From contig JADJYW010000004.1 in the NCBI GenBank assembly GCA_016719605.1, positions 62,001 to 126,000 on the forward strand: a stretch of 64,000 nt of DNA, read 5' to 3'. Origin of the DNA: Lewinellaceae bacterium. Its GTDB lineage: Bacteria > Bacteroidota > Bacteroidia > Chitinophagales > Saprospiraceae. The position numbers and the translations under genes are program-made. Under the pieces are notes generated by a model. It saw only the letters and a program-made list of their open reading frames with translations. It searched no databases and had not been told where the DNA came from. Shown here piece by piece: positions 53,766 through 64,000 of this stretch (position 1 is its first letter; each line of letters starts with the position of its first letter).

Positions 53766-54838
53766 ATGCTGCACAAACTCAAGGCCATACGCGACAAATA
53801 CCTGCACCTCGAAGAGCACCTCTCCGACCCCGGCATTGCAGCCGATGCCGAGCGCTCGAAAAAGGTGAACAAGGAGTACAAAAACTCCAGCCGCTCGTGC
53901 AAACGCTCGGGCGTTACGAAAAGGCATTGTCCAACCTGAACAGCGCGCGCGAGGTGCTGTCCGCCGAAAAAGATCCGGAAATGCGCGAAATGGCCCGCGA
54001 GGAAATTGCCGAACTCGAGCCGCTGGTGGAGGCTCTGGACGATGAAATTAAAACACTGCTGGTACCCAAAGACCCGGAAGACGAGAAGGATGTAATCGTG
54101 GAAATCCGGTCCGGCACGGGTGGCGACGAGGCGGCGCTGTTTGCGGGCGACCTGTACCGGATGTACCTGCGCTATTTTCAGGAGCAAGGCTGGGAGGTGG
54201 AGGTACTGGACGAAAGCCCGGGCACAGCCGGCGGTTTTGCCAAGGTGGTGCTGGAGGTCGGCGGCGACAATGTGTACAGCAAACTCAAGTTCGAATCCGG
54301 TACCCACCGGGTGCAACGCATCCCCGAAACAGAAGCCAAGGGCCGCGTGCACACATCGGCTGCTACGGTGGCCGTGCTGCCCATCATGGAGCCGGAGGAT
54401 ATCAATATCCGCAAGGACGACCTGCGTCGCGATGTATTTCGCGCCAGCGGCGCCGGCGGACAGCACGTCAACAAAACGGAGTCCGGCGTACGCTATACCC
54501 ACTTGCCCACCGGCGTGGTGGCCGAGAGTACCGAGAGCCGCTCCCAGCACAAAAACAGCGAGATTGCGATGGGTCGCCTCATTCAGCAAATCCGCGATGC
54601 GCAGCAAAACCAGCAGCAGTCGGCACTCGCTTCCCAGCGCCGCAGCCTCGTCGGTTCGGGCGACCGCTCCGAAAAAATCCGAACATACAACTGGCCCCAA
54701 AACCGGGTAACCGATCACCGGCTGGAGGGCGATAACAAAAATTTCAACCTCGACAAAGTGGTGGAAGGCGACCTGGCCGGCATCATCGAAGCGCTTACCC
54801 TGGCGGATAATGCCGCAAAATTACAAGCGGAAGCATAA
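53766..54838 (+). CDS. prfA: Peptide chain release factor 1 (frameshifted near 53880)
   Basis: RF1 reads UAA and UAG and triggers peptide release. The N-terminus MLHKLKAIRDKYLHLEEHL runs to KVNKEYKN, then the frame must change to continue KLQPLVQTLGRYEKALSNL. The run of five A at 53880-53884 should be six. The rest is intact: IRSGTGGDEAALFAGDL, HRVQRIPETEAKGRVHTSA (recognition region, PET in place of PAT), and the catalytic GGQ in GAGGQHVNKTESGVRY. Intact length would be ~357, standard for RF1. RF1 is essential and no programmed shift is known for it (that is prfB), so a base-calling error is likely. A MITE-like element begins two bases after the stop. Confidence 0.93.
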
Positions 54839-54839
54839 A

Positions 54840-55197
<358 letters not shown>

Positions 55198-55219
55198 TAT
55201 TCCCCGGTAGTGTAGCATA

Positions 55220-55891
55220 TCACTTGCCATCCAGCACTAATTTCCACCAGTCCGTTGGCGGAAGCGGCGCTTCAAGGTGCAGCGGTTCGAGGCGAACGGG
55301 ATGCTCCAGCACGATGATCCGGCTGTGCAGTCCGATGGAGGCATCGGGAAGCGGAGCGGGAGCGCCGTATTTCAAGTCGCCAAGAATAGGGCATCCAATG
55401 GCGCCGAGTTGTGCCCGAATTTGGTGCGGCCTTCCGGTCAGCGGGTGAATTTCGAGGAGGTGATACGAACCCGTTTTTTTTAACCAGGCATATTGCAAAA
55501 TAGCCTCCTTGGCGTCGCCGGTATTTTTAGACACCACCCGGACGATGTTCCGTTGTTCGTCTTTGACCAGCAAGTGGCGGAGTTCGTCCGCTAAAACAGC
55601 CGGTTTGTTCAGCACGATAGCCCAATAGGTTTTGAATACTTTGCGCTCCCGGAACAGGGTCGTCAGGCGCCCCAGAGCCTTGTCTGTCCGGGCAAACAAC
55701 ACGACCCCGCTCACCGGACGGTCTATGCGGTGCACAGGGTGCAAAAACACGGCGCCCGGCTTGGCGTATTTTTCCTTCAGGTAATTTTTACCCCAGTCCG
55801 CCAGCGTCGGGTCGCCTGTGCGGTCGCCTTGTACCAGCCAGCCGGCAGGTTTGTTCAAGGCAAGTAAATGATTATCTTCGTAAACAACCAT
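55220..55891 (-). CDS. RluA-family pseudouridine synthase
   Basis: The ~223-residue enzyme isomerises uridine in RNA. The catalytic Asp is in HPVHRIDRPVSGVVLFA, and LLALNKPAGWLVQGD, RKVFKTYWAIVLNKP and LTGRPHQIRAQLGAIGCPILGD are RluA landmarks. There is no N-terminal S4 domain. I chose the ATG at 55891 (MVVYEDNHLLALNKPAG); the frame upstream has no similarity. The target (rRNA or tRNA position) cannot be read from the sequence. Confidence 0.9.
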   Translation of the reverse strand: MVVYEDNHLLALNKPAGWLVQGDRTGDPTLADWGKNYLKEKYAKPGAVFLHPVHRIDRPVSGVVLFARTDKALGRLTTLFRERKVFKTYWAIVLNKPAVLADELRHLLVKDEQRNIVRVVSKNTGDAKEAILQYAWLKKTGSYHLLEIHPLTGRPHQIRAQLGAIGCPILGDLKYGAPAPLPDASIGLHSRIIVLEHPVRLEPLHLEAPLPPTDWWKLVLDGK

Positions 55892-56068
55892 TTGTTTCAA
55901 GCAGGTTTCCGGTTTGCAAGATCGTGGTGGCCTTCCGTTTTGATGCCTTCCGCACACCTCCAATGCTCCATGTTGACTTTTGTTTTTTTTGTCATTCCGA
56001 CACAAATCTAAGCAAGTTTTGTGTGCGAAGACCATCCCGGTGGTTGCCGGCTAACCGCCTTGGAAAAA

Positions 56069-59000
56069 TCAGCGCATCCGTACCATTTTGACAAATCCCC
56101 AACGCCCGTCCACTTGTACGCCTACGGAATAAACACCCGCCGGGAAACCGGAAACGTCCAGCCGAAAAAGTGTCGAATTGCCAACCACAGGCGCGTCCAC
56201 AAGCCGCCCGGTCAAATCAAAAATCCGTACGGCTTGCAGTTGCCCCGCGCCAAGGAGCTCGATGTTTACCCTGTCCGTCGCCGGATTTGGGAAGATTCGG
56301 AAAGAAGACCCGGGCAAGAGCGCCTCGCTGCCGCCAAGCGTCACGTCCAATACAAGCACAATGGTGCTGTCGCAACTGTTCGAGGCCGTCAGATCAATGG
56401 TGTACGTTCCCGGTTCTGTGAATGGAAAATTGCCCACCGTGTAGGTTTCGCCGGGCTGAATAGTGGCCACCAGCGTGTCGCGGTATTCGGGCAAATACAT
56501 CAGTTGGACATAGAGGTAAAAACTGTCGCAACCGTTGGCGTACGCATATATCTCCGTACCGCCCGGGTGCTGCTCATCGTAAAGCGTACCGTTGACGGTC
56601 AGGTTTTCGCCCGGACAAAGTTCATACAGCAGGCCGCCGGCATCTACCGGCCAAAAGGCAAGTTGTATCTGCACCGTGCTGTCGCAACCGTTTTCGGCGG
56701 TGAAAATTTCGGTACCCACAGGGTTTTGCGCGTTGTATTCCGTGCCGTTCACCACCACACTTTCGCCCGCGCAAAGGGTGGGGCCGAACGTGTTTTCTAT
56801 GGGCGGGAAAAATTGCAGGGCAACCTGCACCGCGCTGTCGCAGCCGTTTGCCGCAGTCAGAATTTCGGTACCCACAGGGTTTTGCGCGTTGTATTCCGTG
56901 CCGTTCACCACCACACTTTCGCCGGCGCACAGGGTTGGGCTGAACGTGTTTTCGATAGCCGGAAAAAATTGCAGGGCGATTTGCACCGTGCTATCGCAGC
57001 CGTTTGCGGCCGTCAGGATTTCCGTGCCCACGGGGTTTTGCGCGTCGTATTCCGTGCCGTTCACCACCACACTTTCGCCGGCGCAAAGGGTGGGGCCGAA
57101 CGTGTTTTCGATGGGTGGGAAAAATTGCAGGGCGATTTGCACCGTGCTGTCGCAGCCGTTTGCGGCCGTCAGGATTTCGGTACCCACGGGGTTTTGCGCG
57201 TCGTATTCCGTGCCGTTCACCACCACACTTTCGCCGGCGCAAAGGGTGGGGCCGAACGTGTTTTCGATGGGCGGGAAAAATTGCAGGGCAACCTGCACCG
57301 TGCTGTCGCAGCCGTTTGCGGCCGTCAGAATTTCGGTACCCACGGGGTTTTGCGCGTCGTATTCCGTGCCGTTCACCACTACACTTTCGCCGGCACACAG
57401 GGTTGGGCTGAACGTGTTTTCGATGGCCGGCAGGAACTGCAGGGCGATTTGCACGGTGCTGTCGCAACCGTTTGCCGCAGTCAGGATTTCCGTGCCCACG
57501 GGGTTTTGCGCGTCATATTCCGTGCCGTTCACCACTACACTTTCGCCGGCACACAGGGTTGGGCCGAATGTGTTTTCGATGGCCGGAAAAAATTGCAAGG
57601 CAATCTTCACCGTGCTGTCGCAGCCGTTTGCGGCCGTCAGGATTTCCGTGCCCACGGGGTTTTGCGCGTCGTATTCCGTGCCGTTCACCACCACACTTTC
57701 GCCCGCGCACAGGGTGGGGTCGAACGGATGTACAATCTCGGGTAGAAAATGCAGGATGATGTGCACTACACTGTCGCAGCCATCGGCCGCCGTCAGGGTT
57801 TGGGTTCCGGTGGGGTTTTGTGCGTCGTACACGATTCCGTTGATTTCGATACTGCCGCCGACGCAGATAATCGGCCGGTGTGTTTTTTGGATGGGTGGTA
57901 AAAACACCAAAGACACGAATACAAAACTGTCACACAGCATGCTTGCCGGTTGAAAAACTTCCAGCCCCTGCGGGTTTTGTTGGTTGTACTCGGTTCCGTT
58001 TCCGAACAGGCTGGCGCCGGCACAGAGGGTGTCGCGAAAAAAGGTTTGAAAATCCGGTACAAATGTGATTTGCACCAGCATGACCGTGTCACAGTCACCG
58101 ATTTCCACGATACCAACCGGATTGAACTGATCGAATGTTTGGCCCTGAATAGTGAAACTATCGCCCAGACATAAGGTCAGTTTCTTTTGTACCTGCACGG
58201 GCGTTTTCGGAATCAGCCGCACCGGTACGGTCATGGTCATCAGGTCATTTTCCAGCAATACCTGAAGCACCGTGTCGGCAGGCGGGGGAGAAAATAGCGG
58301 CGCAGCCTGGGTAGAACCGTCGGGCCATAAGTAGTCGAACTCGTGGTACAGGAAGTTCTTGGTCAAGGTCATGTGCCAGTTATGCAAACTCCCGGAACCG
58401 GTCTTGGCCAACAGGTTCCATTCGCCATTGACGGGCGCCCCGTACAGGTCGAACCAGGAACCCTCCGAGCGGTATTGTCCGGTGTACGGCGATCCGGAGA
58501 AGCCTATATTTTGTATTGCCTCCGGCGAAAAACAGGTGTTGGTGAAATAGCCTCCGGTACCGTTGTTGGTGGTCAGTTCGACCCGGCTCATGTTGGACGC
58601 TTGCAGGTATAGCCGGGCATTGGCCGCAGGTACTGTCATGTCCACGCACACGTCTTCGATCATGTACGGCGAGGTAAAAAATTCGTACGGAAAATCCTGG
58701 GTGTAAACCGGCGATTGCACAAAGTCGGGCGACATGCTGTACGGGGTCGGGTTGTCAAACGGAAATTGCACGGTTGGTTGGGGCAGGAAAGCGGGCACTG
58801 GCTGTTCTTTGCAAATGACCTCGGCAGTGGAGTCAATTTCTGCGATGTAAAAAATACGGCCTCCCCGCAATTGGCAGCCGGGGTTCAGGGAGCGGTAGGT
58901 GAACAAAAAATACTCGCCCTCGTCCGCGATGGAATCCGCGATAATGGTCGGTTGAAAGGCGATGGCATTTCCCGAGACATAGCCGGACGGCGGGATATTC

Positions 59001-59884
59001 AGGGTGTAGTCTACCCCGGGCGTTGCGGTTCCGCTAAATTCGTACGCAATCGGTTGGAAAAGCGGCAGCCAGTTGAAGTAGAAATCAAGCTCTTTGGTCG
59101 CACAACCTTCGAGGTACACATGATCCGAAGGCCCGAAAACAGTGTTTAATCGCGGCGAACCGATGGTTTCTAAAAAAAGCGCAGAGTCAAAACGGGCATC
59201 CCGCACATCCGTAATCATGATGGTCATGGTATATTCCGTGCAGGGGTCAACGGGTATTTTGATGTCGAAGGTGTCGGAGATTCCGTTGAATCCCATCCAG
59301 AAGTCGGAGTGGGAAAACGGTTTTTGTCCCTGACAAAAAACGGTGTTCACACCGATGTTTTGGCCGGATGCCGTTTTGGCAATATTAACCGGAGGTTGTC
59401 CGGTTTTGCTTAAAAAAATACCCATCAGGTCATTGTACGATGCGCAGGTGTACAACGGATATTCTTCCGTAGCAAAGGCAAATCGAAACCGGAGGGTGTC
59501 TACAAGGGGCGTAAATACGACGGTCAACTTACCGGCATCCCAGGGAATATCACCCGGGTTGAGCATGTAAACTTCCGGGCTATTGTTAAATATCTTCAGG
59601 TAAGCGTGGTCCAGGTCGGAACCACTCTGTGCGACATTGGTGTATTTGCCGGTCGTCAGCAGGATACCTTTTTCAAAGGGAAACAGGTTTTGACCGTCTT
59701 CAAAAAGCGTGTATTGAAGCGGTTCCCCGTTAAAAACAGCAGTATGCACCTGGGCTACCCGCGGATCAAAAATTTTGGCCGGATACTCCAGCGGAAAATC
59801 ATCGTTCACCTCAAACGACATCTGGGCTGAGGCGAATAGAGGGCAAAAGAACAGGATTAGAAAAAGCGGGAATCGAGCGCGCAT
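56069..59884 (-). CDS. Giant secreted protein: choice-of-anchor L, P-domain, ~11 tandem repeats, T9SS type A domain
   Basis: The protein has 1271 residues. The signal peptide MRARFPLFLILFFCPLFASA leaves Gln. Residues ~25-260 are a choice-of-anchor L domain (FPFEKGILLTTGKYTNVAQS, FDSALFLETIGSPRLN). A P-domain-like jellyroll follows (~405-550, CVDMTVPAANARLYLQASN). About 11 repeats of ~52 residues with the core LCAGESVVVNGTEYDAQNP and TEILTAANGCDS come next; seven are nearly identical. A T9SS domain ends the protein (FRIFPNPATDRVNIEL to FVKMVRMR). The repeats likely form a stalk that projects the N-terminal domains. Surface adhesion is inferred. Confidence 0.85.
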   Translation of the reverse strand: MRARFPLFLILFFCPLFASAQMSFEVNDDFPLEYPAKIFDPRVAQVHTAVFNGEPLQYTLFEDGQNLFPFEKGILLTTGKYTNVAQSGSDLDHAYLKIFNNSPEVYMLNPGDIPWDAGKLTVVFTPLVDTLRFRFAFATEEYPLYTCASYNDLMGIFLSKTGQPPVNIAKTASGQNIGVNTVFCQGQKPFSHSDFWMGFNGISDTFDIKIPVDPCTEYTMTIMITDVRDARFDSALFLETIGSPRLNTVFGPSDHVYLEGCATKELDFYFNWLPLFQPIAYEFSGTATPGVDYTLNIPPSGYVSGNAIAFQPTIIADSIADEGEYFLFTYRSLNPGCQLRGGRIFYIAEIDSTAEVICKEQPVPAFLPQPTVQFPFDNPTPYSMSPDFVQSPVYTQDFPYEFFTSPYMIEDVCVDMTVPAANARLYLQASNMSRVELTTNNGTGGYFTNTCFSPEAIQNIGFSGSPYTGQYRSEGSWFDLYGAPVNGEWNLLAKTGSGSLHNWHMTLTKNFLYHEFDYLWPDGSTQAAPLFSPPPADTVLQVLLENDLMTMTVPVRLIPKTPVQVQKKLTLCLGDSFTIQGQTFDQFNPVGIVEIGDCDTVMLVQITFVPDFQTFFRDTLCAGASLFGNGTEYNQQNPQGLEVFQPASMLCDSFVFVSLVFLPPIQKTHRPIICVGGSIEINGIVYDAQNPTGTQTLTAADGCDSVVHIILHFLPEIVHPFDPTLCAGESVVVNGTEYDAQNPVGTEILTAANGCDSTVKIALQFFPAIENTFGPTLCAGESVVVNGTEYDAQNPVGTEILTAANGCDSTVQIALQFLPAIENTFSPTLCAGESVVVNGTEYDAQNPVGTEILTAANGCDSTVQVALQFFPPIENTFGPTLCAGESVVVNGTEYDAQNPVGTEILTAANGCDSTVQIALQFFPPIENTFGPTLCAGESVVVNGTEYDAQNPVGTEILTAANGCDSTVQIALQFFPAIENTFSPTLCAGESVVVNGTEYNAQNPVGTEILTAANGCDSAVQVALQFFPPIENTFGPTLCAGESVVVNGTEYNAQNPVGTEIFTAENGCDSTVQIQLAFWPVDAGGLLYELCPGENLTVNGTLYDEQHPGGTEIYAYANGCDSFYLYVQLMYLPEYRDTLVATIQPGETYTVGNFPFTEPGTYTIDLTASNSCDSTIVLVLDVTLGGSEALLPGSSFRIFPNPATDRVNIELLGAGQLQAVRIFDLTGRLVDAPVVGNSTLFRLDVSGFPAGVYSVGVQVDGRWGFVKMVRMR
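56630..57725. repeat. Seven near-identical 156-bp tandem repeats in a coding region
   Basis: Each unit encodes 52 residues beginning TLCAGESVVVNGTEY. The copies differ by only a few substitutions (QF/QL, PAIENTFS/PPIENTFG, YD/YN). Flanking copies on both sides are more diverged. Confidence 0.9.
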
Positions 59885-59961
59885 ACGGGTGTTCGTTGTG
59901 GTGTAGCAATGGCGGAGAGACACCCCGAATTTACCTTTCGCTGCTTTTCCGGAAAACCTCC

Positions 59962-59969
59962 TACCTTAG
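59962..59969 (+). promoter_or_regulatory. Putative -7 box for upp
   Basis: TACCTTAG is a 7-of-8 match to TAnnTTTG, 27 bases before the upp start codon. Confidence 0.3.
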
Positions 59970-59996
59970 CCCCATCGAGACTAAAACTCAGGAAAA

Positions 59997-60641
59997 ATGC
60001 GCACGAACCTCGCCACTCAACACTCCGTAGCCAACCGCTTTCTCGCCGAACTGCGCAACGCCGAACTGCAAAAAGACCGCTTGCGCTTCCGCCGAAATCT
60101 CGAACGGGTAGGCGAGGTACTGGCCTACGAAATTTCCAAAACGCTGACCTACGAACCCGTTGAGGTAGAAACACCCCTCGGAATCGCTACCGCACAACTG
60201 CCCGTCGACCGCATCGTGCTCGGCACCATCCTGCGTGCCGGGCTGCCGTTCAACCAGGGCATGCTGCACTATTTTGACCACGCCGACAATGCGTTCATCA
60301 GTGCCTACCGCCGCCAGCACAAAGACGGCTCTTTCGATATCCAACTGGAATATGTCAGCTGCGGCGACCTCAACGATGCCGTACTGATACTCGCCGACCC
60401 CATGCTGGCCACCGGGGCATCCCTTTGCCTCGCGCTCAAACACCTCGAACGCCACGGCACACCCAAAGCCATCCACATCGCGGCGGTTATCGCCAGCACG
60501 GCCGGCGTGTAAGCAGTTCAGCGCCAGTACCCCAACGCCCACCTCTGGCTGGGCGCCATTGACGACGAACTCACCGGCAAAGCTTATATCGTGCCGGGAC
60601 TGGGCGACGCGGGCGATCTGGCCTATGGAGACAAGTATTAA
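59997..60641 (+). pseudogene. upp: Uracil phosphoribosyltransferase with an in-frame TAA
   Basis: The enzyme salvages uracil to UMP with PRPP. Residues 1-171 match Upp (LGTILRAGLPFNQGMLHYF, and the PRPP loop region LILADPMLATGASLCLALKHL). TAA at 60510-60512 then interrupts the frame, but the same frame goes on with AVQRQYPNAHLWLGAIDDEL and the uracil-binding YIVPGLGDAGDLAYGDKY to a second stop at 60639. The expected residue at the TAA is Glu (GAA), so one G-to-T change would explain it. Without the last 43 residues the uracil site is lost. A real loss-of-function mutation, a base error or readthrough are all possible. Confidence 0.85.
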
Positions 60642-60773
60642 AGTCCGACCGTCATCCCCCTACCTTATGTTTTTTACCCTTTGTACTATTCGGCGGGTTG
60701 CTCCCATTGCCCCTCCCCTCAAACTTTATTTTCAATCATAAACCCGCCGCTACCCCTTGCCCTTTCAAGAGCC

Positions 60774-63700
60774 TTACCGCTGAATAATCAAAAACCCCTT
60801 CCGGGCCTGGCTCTCGGCGGGCAATTTAACCACAAAGAAATAGGTAGCGGGCGGCAAGGGCTGCCCGTTGAAGGTACCCTCCCAGTCGTTCTGGTAAGGC
60901 TTGGCGTAAAATACCTGATCCCCCCACTGGTTGAAAATCGTGACTTCGTTCTCCGGTCCGCCATCGCCACCATGCAGGCAGTAAAACGGGATGACAAAAA
61001 TGTCGTTCACCCCGTCGCCATTAGGCGTGATGATCGTGGGGATCCGACACTCGCCGGCCTGCTCCACATCAAAAAACAGGGTAGCCATGCTGCACGGGCA
61101 GGCGGGATTGAGGTTGCAGAGTTCGTAGATGATCTTGTCCCGGCCGGTGAACGTCAGGTCGGGCAAATAAGTGAATGAGCCTTTGCTGGGTTCCGACCAG
61201 ATGCCGTGCTTGGGTTCCTCCAGCACCCGGACAGTGAATTGCGGCGGCACAATGTCGTTTTGCAGAGCATTCACCGTCACCTGCTGGCCAAAGCCGACAA
61301 GCACACTGTCTTCGTAGGCAGTCGGTTCCAAATCGTAATAAATCACCACGGTATCGCGTGAGCGGTCGCCACACAAACCGCCATTGGTTTCCCACAGAAA
61401 GCGGTTGGGGCCGATTTCGAGGTCGCACACGATAGTAGTTGGCGAGGTTTCGGCATTGATAATAATGCCGGGGTTTTGCAGGGCGTCCAGATAAGTCCAT
61501 TTCCCGGTCTCGAACGGATCCAGGCTGGTGGCCTGCAACAAGGCACAGGAATCGGCTATGCACAAACTCTGATCCAGCCCCGCGAAAGGTTGCTTGCTGA
61601 TCGTGTGTACCGTGACGGTAGCGGTATCTGCCGGGCAGCCCGCCACTTTCAGAACCCAGTAGAAAAAGAAGGTATTGGAATTGGCAGGCAGGTTCCGCAC
61701 GATCGTGTTGGGATTATTCGGGTCGTCTATCGTTATCGGCGGCTGGAAAAGCGCCTGGCCGGCCGGTTGTTTCCACACGCCCGGGATGGTTTGTCCTTGC
61801 AGGGCATTCAATTGTACCGTATCCGAAAAACAGGTCACAATCAGGTCGTTTGCAACCCGCGCTTCTTCAAACTGGTTGACGGTCACCCGCACGGTATCCC
61901 GGCTGAAATTTTTGCAAGAACCATTGGACAGCGCCCATTCAAACTGGTAGATATTACCTGCTGTGGCGCCCAATACCTGCGAATTGGGCAAGGGTTGGTT
62001 GACAATGGTCACGGCCGGTCCACTCACCGGCGACCAAAGGCCGGCGGCAAATCCCGGCGGTGGTGCGGAGGCGTTCAGTTGTACCGGATAGGCGTCGCAG
62101 GCATGGAAATCCAGCCCTGCAAAAGCCGTGACGCCGTCGGGAATGGTGTCTAATTGTACTTGCACTGGCAAGGAAGGCAGCGAGGCGCAACCATTCAGCA
62201 GCGAGCGGACGAAGAAGTTGTTTGCACCGGGTAGCAGGCCGGTCAGCGGGGCCAGGGTAAAACTCAACGGGAATCCCGCCGGGCCGAGCGGCGCCTGGGT
62301 TGCGCTGTTGTACCAAAGATATTGTGCCCCTGGGGTGGCCGTTGCCGGCGCAATGTGGAGCATCAGACTGGCGCCGGCCTGACTCAGGCAGGCCGGGCCG
62401 ACCGGCAGAATGGTCGGTGCAGCCGGCCGGGATCGAATTTCCACACAAACGCCCTCGCTTGGCGGTGACACGCAGCCGTTCACCGCGACCGTTGCGAAAT
62501 AGCAGCCCTGGTGGGTGTTTTTATTTACCTGTACAATAATCGGATCCCGAACGCCGGCCGTAAAACCGCTCGGCCCCGTCCAACTGTAAGTGGCGCCCGG
62601 TATGACCGAGGCCGACAAGCGCAGCGTGTCGCCCTCGCATACCGGCGCATTGGAGCCGGTGCCCGGTGCCGGTGGAATGGGGTGTACCGTAATGGTAACC
62701 GTCTCCGAGGGCGCCGACGAGCAGCCGCCCGCCAGCACGACAACCGTGTAGTCGCCATTGTGCTGCAAACCCGTGACCGGAATGACGAGGTTGGCCTGGG
62801 ACTGGGTGACGATGCCGTTCGGGGTGTGCCACTCGAACAATACGTTGCTGCCGTAGGCATTTACATTTTGAACAGCGATGGTAAGCGGGCTACCGATGCA
62901 TAACGCCTGACCGGAACCAAGCAGAGGCCGCTCCGGCTGACGCTGCACATTGACGGTCGTGGAGCCTTGGTTGGATATGCACCCGGAAGCATCGGTCACA
63001 ACAAGGTTGTAGGTACCGTTGTCGCCGGTACATACTTTCGGAATAACCGGCTGCGGGAGCGCCGAGCCAAATCCGTTCGGCCCTGTCCACAAATATGTCA
63101 ACGGTCCATTTTGAGTAAAAATAGTGGCTTGCAGCAAGGCATCGGTCGCGCAATCCACACAGACAGGCGCCGTATGCGTGACCGAAGTCACCTCGGGCGG
63201 GGCGATGACGTGGACCGGTGTAGTGGCCACATTGGTGCAGCCATTATCCGTACTGACGGTGACCGTATAGGTTCCCGTAGCGGGGGTATTGGTGCCGGCA
63301 TTGGCGCCAATGGCGGTATAGCCGTTCGGCCCTGCCCATACGAACGTCACGTCCTGCATGGTTGAGTTGGCGCTCAGATTCAGGATACTGCCCTGGCAAA
63401 CCGGCGAGTTGGACGTAGCCGACACGTTGGGAAAATTTTGCACCTGCACGTCGTATGGATCCGACAGATCGGACTGGCAATTGTTCTGCATGACCTGCAA
63501 ACGCCACGGGCCGGAGTGCATACTCGGGGAGGCGTTTGGTATAATCAGGGTGTTGATGGCGGTGTTGATTGCCACCACGTTCGGGGGCGGTGATATCCAC
63601 TGGTACTGCCCGGCCGTCGGGATGTTATTGCAAATCAACTGGATGGTATCGCCTGCACACGCTGAGGCATCACCATTGATTTGTGGCTTGGGCGGCTTGG

Positions 63701-64000
63701 GGCGTACCTCCACATTGGCCACGGTACCGGCAAGAGGCACAGCCATTGGCCGATACCACCAGGGTGTAGGCGCCGGCATGGAAACTTTGAGCACAGGAGG
63801 TCACGAGCGGAGACTGTGTAGTGTTGCTAAATCCGGGTCCGCTCCAGGCATAAGTAATACCCGGCCCCTGCACCGTGGTACCGAGGGATACCGACTCACA
63901 GGTACACACGGAAATGGATGCATTGACTACTGTGGCTACCGGCCGCGCCTGTACGGTCACGCTTTTTACCTCAGAAGGCAACGACACGCAGCCGTCGGAC
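60774..64000 (-). CDS. Giant PKD/Ig-repeat protein with T9SS type B sorting domain (5' end outside window; frameshift near 63742)
   Basis: More than 1070 residues are visible, and the frame is open to the right edge. Most of the protein is Ig/PKD-like units of ~80 residues with recurring VCEGDTLRLSA, YSWTGPSGF and GTYTVTVSTDNGC. Near the end is a beta domain (YLPDLTFTGRDKIIYELCN). The C-terminus is the gliding-associated type B domain: IITPNGDGVNDIFVIPFY, EVTIFNQWGDQVFY, WEGTFNGQPLPPATYFFVV and GFLIIQR. Near 63742 the frame changes (GCAS to LAGTVANVEVRPKPP), fitting an extra base or loss of two. T9SS type B proteins are often adhesins attached without A-LPS; the role is inferred. Confidence 0.82.

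Noticed and set aside
53880..53884. Programmed frameshift in a release factor gene
   Set aside because: The known programmed shift is in prfB at an early UGA; this is prfA, with no such stop or slippery context, and a lost A explains it.
56021..57953. Long plus-strand frames with repeating His/Arg or Ser/Pro-rich peptides
   Set aside because: They are antisense to the 156-bp repeats of the secreted protein; the repetition comes from the real gene.

Overview
The window looks like a piece of a Bacteroidota chromosome, most likely from the Saprospiria group, although that rank is inferred. The support is several very large secreted proteins ending in type IX secretion system (T9SS) sorting domains (type A and type B), nine SprB-type repeats in one of them, a GldE-like protein, BatB, a TonB-dependent receptor, a bacterial geranylgeranylglyceryl phosphate synthase, Bacteroidota -7 promoter boxes (TAnnTTTG), and signal peptides that nearly all end in Ala-Gln. 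I saw no tRNA, rRNA, CRISPR array, prophage or complete insertion sequence.

Layout. 1-6.3 kb: two T9SS cargo proteins, an FG-GAP/VCBS propeller protein cut by the left edge and a C25-peptidase-like protein with SprB repeats, facing each other across a 179-bp MITE-like element. 6.5-8.5 kb: a class III aminotransferase and a CBS-domain protein. 8.9-14.1 kb: two more T9SS cargo proteins. 14.3-15.6 kb: ribosomal operon rpsF-rpsR-rplI with promoter and terminator. 15.7-19.5 kb: PrsW-like protease, HAD phosphatase, TonB receptor. 19.9-22.6 kb: topoisomerase IV subunit A. 22.7-26.9 kb: membrane protein, MoxR-type ATPase coupled to a GGGP synthase, FolB fused to a CWC zinc-ribbon-like tail, VanZ-like protein and a pterin synthase. 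27.1-31.6 kb: sucA, rpsT, PaaE-like reductase. 31.7-33.5 kb: AT-richer stretch with TPR/membrane proteins. 33.6-39.5 kb: ddl, tadA, patatin, batB, a hypothetical, a di-haem peroxidase. 39.6-46.7 kb: glycosyltransferase fusion, LptF/G permease plus GldE-like protein, haloperoxidase lipoprotein, M28 glutaminyl-cyclase-like enzyme. 47-55.9 kb: mnmE, a membrane protein, NUDIX, DUF4230, CapA, apaG, prfA, RluA-type synthase. 56-64 kb: two giant adhesin-like secreted proteins flanking upp.

The genes fall into two groups: ordinary housekeeping (translation, TCA cycle, cell wall, tRNA modification, lipid export) and a large investment in surface proteins delivered by T9SS. The M28 enzyme could cyclise the N-terminal glutamine that the secreted proteins expose after signal-peptide cleavage.

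Sequence quality is a major caveat. At least eight reading-frame shifts hit otherwise well-conserved genes, including parC (twice), prfA, apaG and an LptF/G permease. Most behave like a single lost base, and three lie in runs that should hold six A or T. A long poly-C/poly-G tract sits at 54.98-55.15 kb. This pattern suggests residual long-read assembly error rather than decay. Two in-frame TAA codons (upp and a TPR gene) do not fit the deletion pattern and deserve separate checking.
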